Shown here: one piece after another, positions 62,592 to 64,000 of the stretch | Position numbering within the stretch: position 1 is the stretch's first letter | How the letters are laid out: the number at the start of each line of letters is the position of its first letter | Source: DTU013 sp964512095 | GTDB lineage: Bacteria > Bacillota > Clostridia > Acetivibrionales > DTU013 | Assembly: GCA_964512095.1 (NCBI GenBank) | Contig: CAZEIH010000009.1 | Span: 1 to 64,000 of the forward strand | DNA length: 64,000 nucleotides | Direction of reading: 5' to 3' | Notes under the pieces: generated by a model | The model's database searches: none | Seen by the model: only the letters and a program-made list of their open reading frames with translations | What the model was told of the DNA's origin: nothing | Made by a program: the position numbers and the translations under genes

Positions 62592-62618
62592 TGTCTTCAG
62601 AAGGCGCTGACCTCTGTC
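62592..62618 (+). repeat. Dispersed palindromic intergenic repeat, copy 6 (left half)
   Basis: TGTCTTCAGAAGGCGCTGACC then TCTGTCC. Only the left half matches the family. It lies between the MgtC terminator and the ATPase start. Confidence 0.6.
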
Positions 62619-62630
62619 CTATTTCTATTC

Positions 62631-62657
62631 AAAAAAGGCATGGATTAGACCATGCCG
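62631..62657 (-). terminator. Terminator after mgtC
   Basis: On the minus strand GGCATGG/CCATGCC with a 6-nt loop is followed by TTTTTT. It ends the mgtC transcript. Confidence 0.9.
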
Positions 62658-62693
62658 ATTTTCTGAAAACAAAGTATTAAAATGTCTATGGGC

Positions 62694-63353
62694 TTATTCT
62701 TCGTAGACCTTTTTTACTCCTTCAAGAGATTGAAGATCACCAAGGGTCTGCAAATCGATTGTACTACCTGGTAGCTTAACAAGTAATTTTATCATTTGAT
62801 CGTTATCCTTGCTTTTATACAACTGTATGTTCTTTATGTTTATTTTGTAGCTCTCAAAAAGGTCACTAACCTTCCCTACGATTCCACTAATACCTTCGGA
62901 CTCCACAATGAAAGTCCTGTATCTGTTTTTCCTACCAAATCGCCTCTCAGCTTTTTTTAATGTAATCAGCGTCAAAAAAATCAACGCCGTTGTAATCAAT
63001 GCCCCTACATAAAAGCCACTTCCTACAGCAATACCCACACACGATACCGCCCAAAGGCTGGCCGCTGTTGTCAATCCCCGTACATTGAAACCATCTCGGA
63101 TAATAGTACCTGCTCCGAGAAAACCGATGCCACTAATGACCTGAGCTCCTAATCGCGATGGGTCAATGTTAGTTCCGGGGTATTTATTCAGCAGAAATTG
63201 TGAAGTAATCATCATAAGTGCCGCCCCTGCACAAACCAGAATGTGTGTCCTGAAACCGGCAGGCCTGTTCATGTGCTCTCGCTCATAGCCAACTATCCCA
63301 CCGAGAACAGAAGCAATAATCAACCGGAGCATTATCTCCAATTCAAAGGGCAT
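62694..63353 (-). CDS. MgtC/SapB family membrane protein
   Basis: A 219-residue protein with four to five N-terminal membrane helices (about 5-140) and a cytoplasmic ACT-like C-terminal domain (about 150-219). The family core is RLGAQVISGIGFLGAGTIIRDG, with the pattern GYEREHMNRPAGFRTH before it. MgtC proteins act in magnesium and ATP homeostasis, often by controlling other pumps; being next to a P-type ATPase fits ion homeostasis. It is 9 bp from the upstream gene. Confidence 0.93.
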   Translation of the reverse strand: MPFELEIMLRLIIASVLGGIVGYEREHMNRPAGFRTHILVCAGAALMMITSQFLLNKYPGTNIDPSRLGAQVISGIGFLGAGTIIRDGFNVRGLTTAASLWAVSCVGIAVGSGFYVGALITTALIFLTLITLKKAERRFGRKNRYRTFIVESEGISGIVGKVSDLFESYKINIKNIQLYKSKDNDQMIKLLVKLPGSTIDLQTLGDLQSLEGVKKVYEE

Positions 63354-63362
63354 AACATCACC

Positions 63363-63875
63363 TCAACCATTCAATACCTTTCTTGGTATATAGATCTTAA
63401 AGTTTTTTAGCATTCTCTCATCAGGCTCAAAAAGCACCACGGTCTTACTATTATTATATGTGAGGGTAGCAAAATACGCATCTGGTGAATCAATTGACCC
63501 TGTGGCATTAATCTTGTTCTTTATACTCTGAACCTCCTGGGTGTAGCTGCTACTCTTGACCGGTGCAACTATATCAAAAACCTTACAACTGGAGCTGAAA
63601 ATCCTTTTCCTTTTCTTCTTGGAAATTATCATATCGATATCAAGGTCTCCATTGGTCACTATATATTCATATTCCACATTTCTGGCAGTTAAGAGCCTGT
63701 ATCCTAAATATATTATTCCTGCCGCAACAAAAAGGCTTATCCCTAACTGAGCAAGTACTACCAATGTAAGACTCAAATATGCAAGAAACGCTGTCATTAA
63801 TATTATCCCAAGTGTAATAACTAAATCCACTGGTGTCTTCTTTTTTGGCACCAGCCTTTCCAAAAAAATATCCAT
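63363..63875 (-). CDS. DUF6106-like membrane protein
   Basis: About 170 residues. Two membrane helices (about 18-60) are followed by a basic, beta-rich cytoplasmic domain with NGDLDIDMIISKKKRKRIFS (core KKKRKRI) and a C-terminal YNNSKTVVLFEPDERMLKNFK segment. Family assignment is from the overall pattern. The start is ATG at 63875, 5 nt after GGGAGG; the GTG two codons upstream is less likely. It is cotranscribed with mgtC (9 bp). Confidence 0.75.
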   Translation of the reverse strand: MDIFLERLVPKKKTPVDLVITLGIILMTAFLAYLSLTLVVLAQLGISLFVAAGIIYLGYRLLTARNVEYEYIVTNGDLDIDMIISKKKRKRIFSSSCKVFDIVAPVKSSSYTQEVQSIKNKINATGSIDSPDAYFATLTYNNSKTVVLFEPDERMLKNFKIYIPRKVLNG

Positions 63876-63881
63876 ATACAC

Positions 63882-64000
63882 CTCCCAATTCGATTAAAAG
63901 CCAATATTTATAATATTGCATTTTGATTTTATCATACCGGTTTATGATTAACAACAATGCATTACTACCGACATTGTGAACATTCTGTAAATTCGGTGAA
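63882..64000. other. Spacer at the window end
   Basis: About 120 bp upstream of the DUF6106-like gene; AT-rich and presumably holding its promoter. Nothing else is seen. Confidence 0.4.

Overview
The window looks like a chromosomal segment of an anaerobic Firmicute of class Clostridia. It carries a clostridial-type str operon with an L7Ae-like gene after rpoC, an A-type flavodiiron protein, MecA, Lon, a bactofilin/M23 pair and a GH67 alpha-glucuronidase. The last gene suggests a plant-polysaccharide degrader, possibly of the Acetivibrio/Ruminiclostridium type; this is inference from gene content. The sequence is a draft assembly with two 100-N gaps, at 19627-19726 and 58279-58378.

Layout. 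1-1416: 23S rRNA uracil methyltransferase, cut by the window edge. 1417-3000: AT-rich island with an orphan C39/BtrH-like cysteine-enzyme candidate. 3015-8186: envelope genes (M23 peptidase, bactofilin, small membrane protein, XRE regulator, class A PBP). 8426-12502: URO-D-like protein, AraC regulator and GH67 alpha-glucuronidase. 12583-15179: proA, an unknown gene and mecA. 15186-22972 (minus): VanW/G5 protein, PRC-barrel protein, a repeat-containing membrane protein, a MASE3-SpoIIE phosphatase split by a false gap, and lon. 22989-26893 (minus): small membrane protein, MoxR, DUF58 and DUF4129-like module. 27048-28241: flavodiiron protein.

28416-45123 (minus) is the main information-processing block, read from high to low coordinates: rpmG-secE-nusG-rplK-rplA, then rplJ-rplL behind an L10 leader, then rpoB-rpoC behind a long leader, then L7Ae-like, rpsL, rpsG, fusA and tuf. 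Sigma-A type promoters with 17-bp spacers are visible in front of four transcription units: rpmG, rplJ, rpoB and L7Ae.

45357-49011: ilvD and ilvB separated by an inverted/tandem repeat block. 49269-57148 (minus): CvpA-like, beta-propeller-like and YkvI-like membrane genes, then a four-gene Gld-type ABC export module. 57149-59793 is the accessory region: an IS3 transposase pseudogene, two direct copies of a ~145-bp MITE-like element with terminal inverted repeats, a 13-bp minisatellite, a possible nuclease-fold gene and a 69-bp tandem repeat. 59794-63875: a Ca2+-type P-ATPase, MgtC and a DUF6106-like protein.

The most notable unexplained structure is 57917-59790, where two copies of one element are each followed by a different tandem repeat and together flank the possible nuclease gene. 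A second theme is a family of small palindromic intergenic repeats with six copies at 3952, 8282, 33065, 51296, 52528 and 62592. No rRNA, tRNA or CRISPR array was seen.
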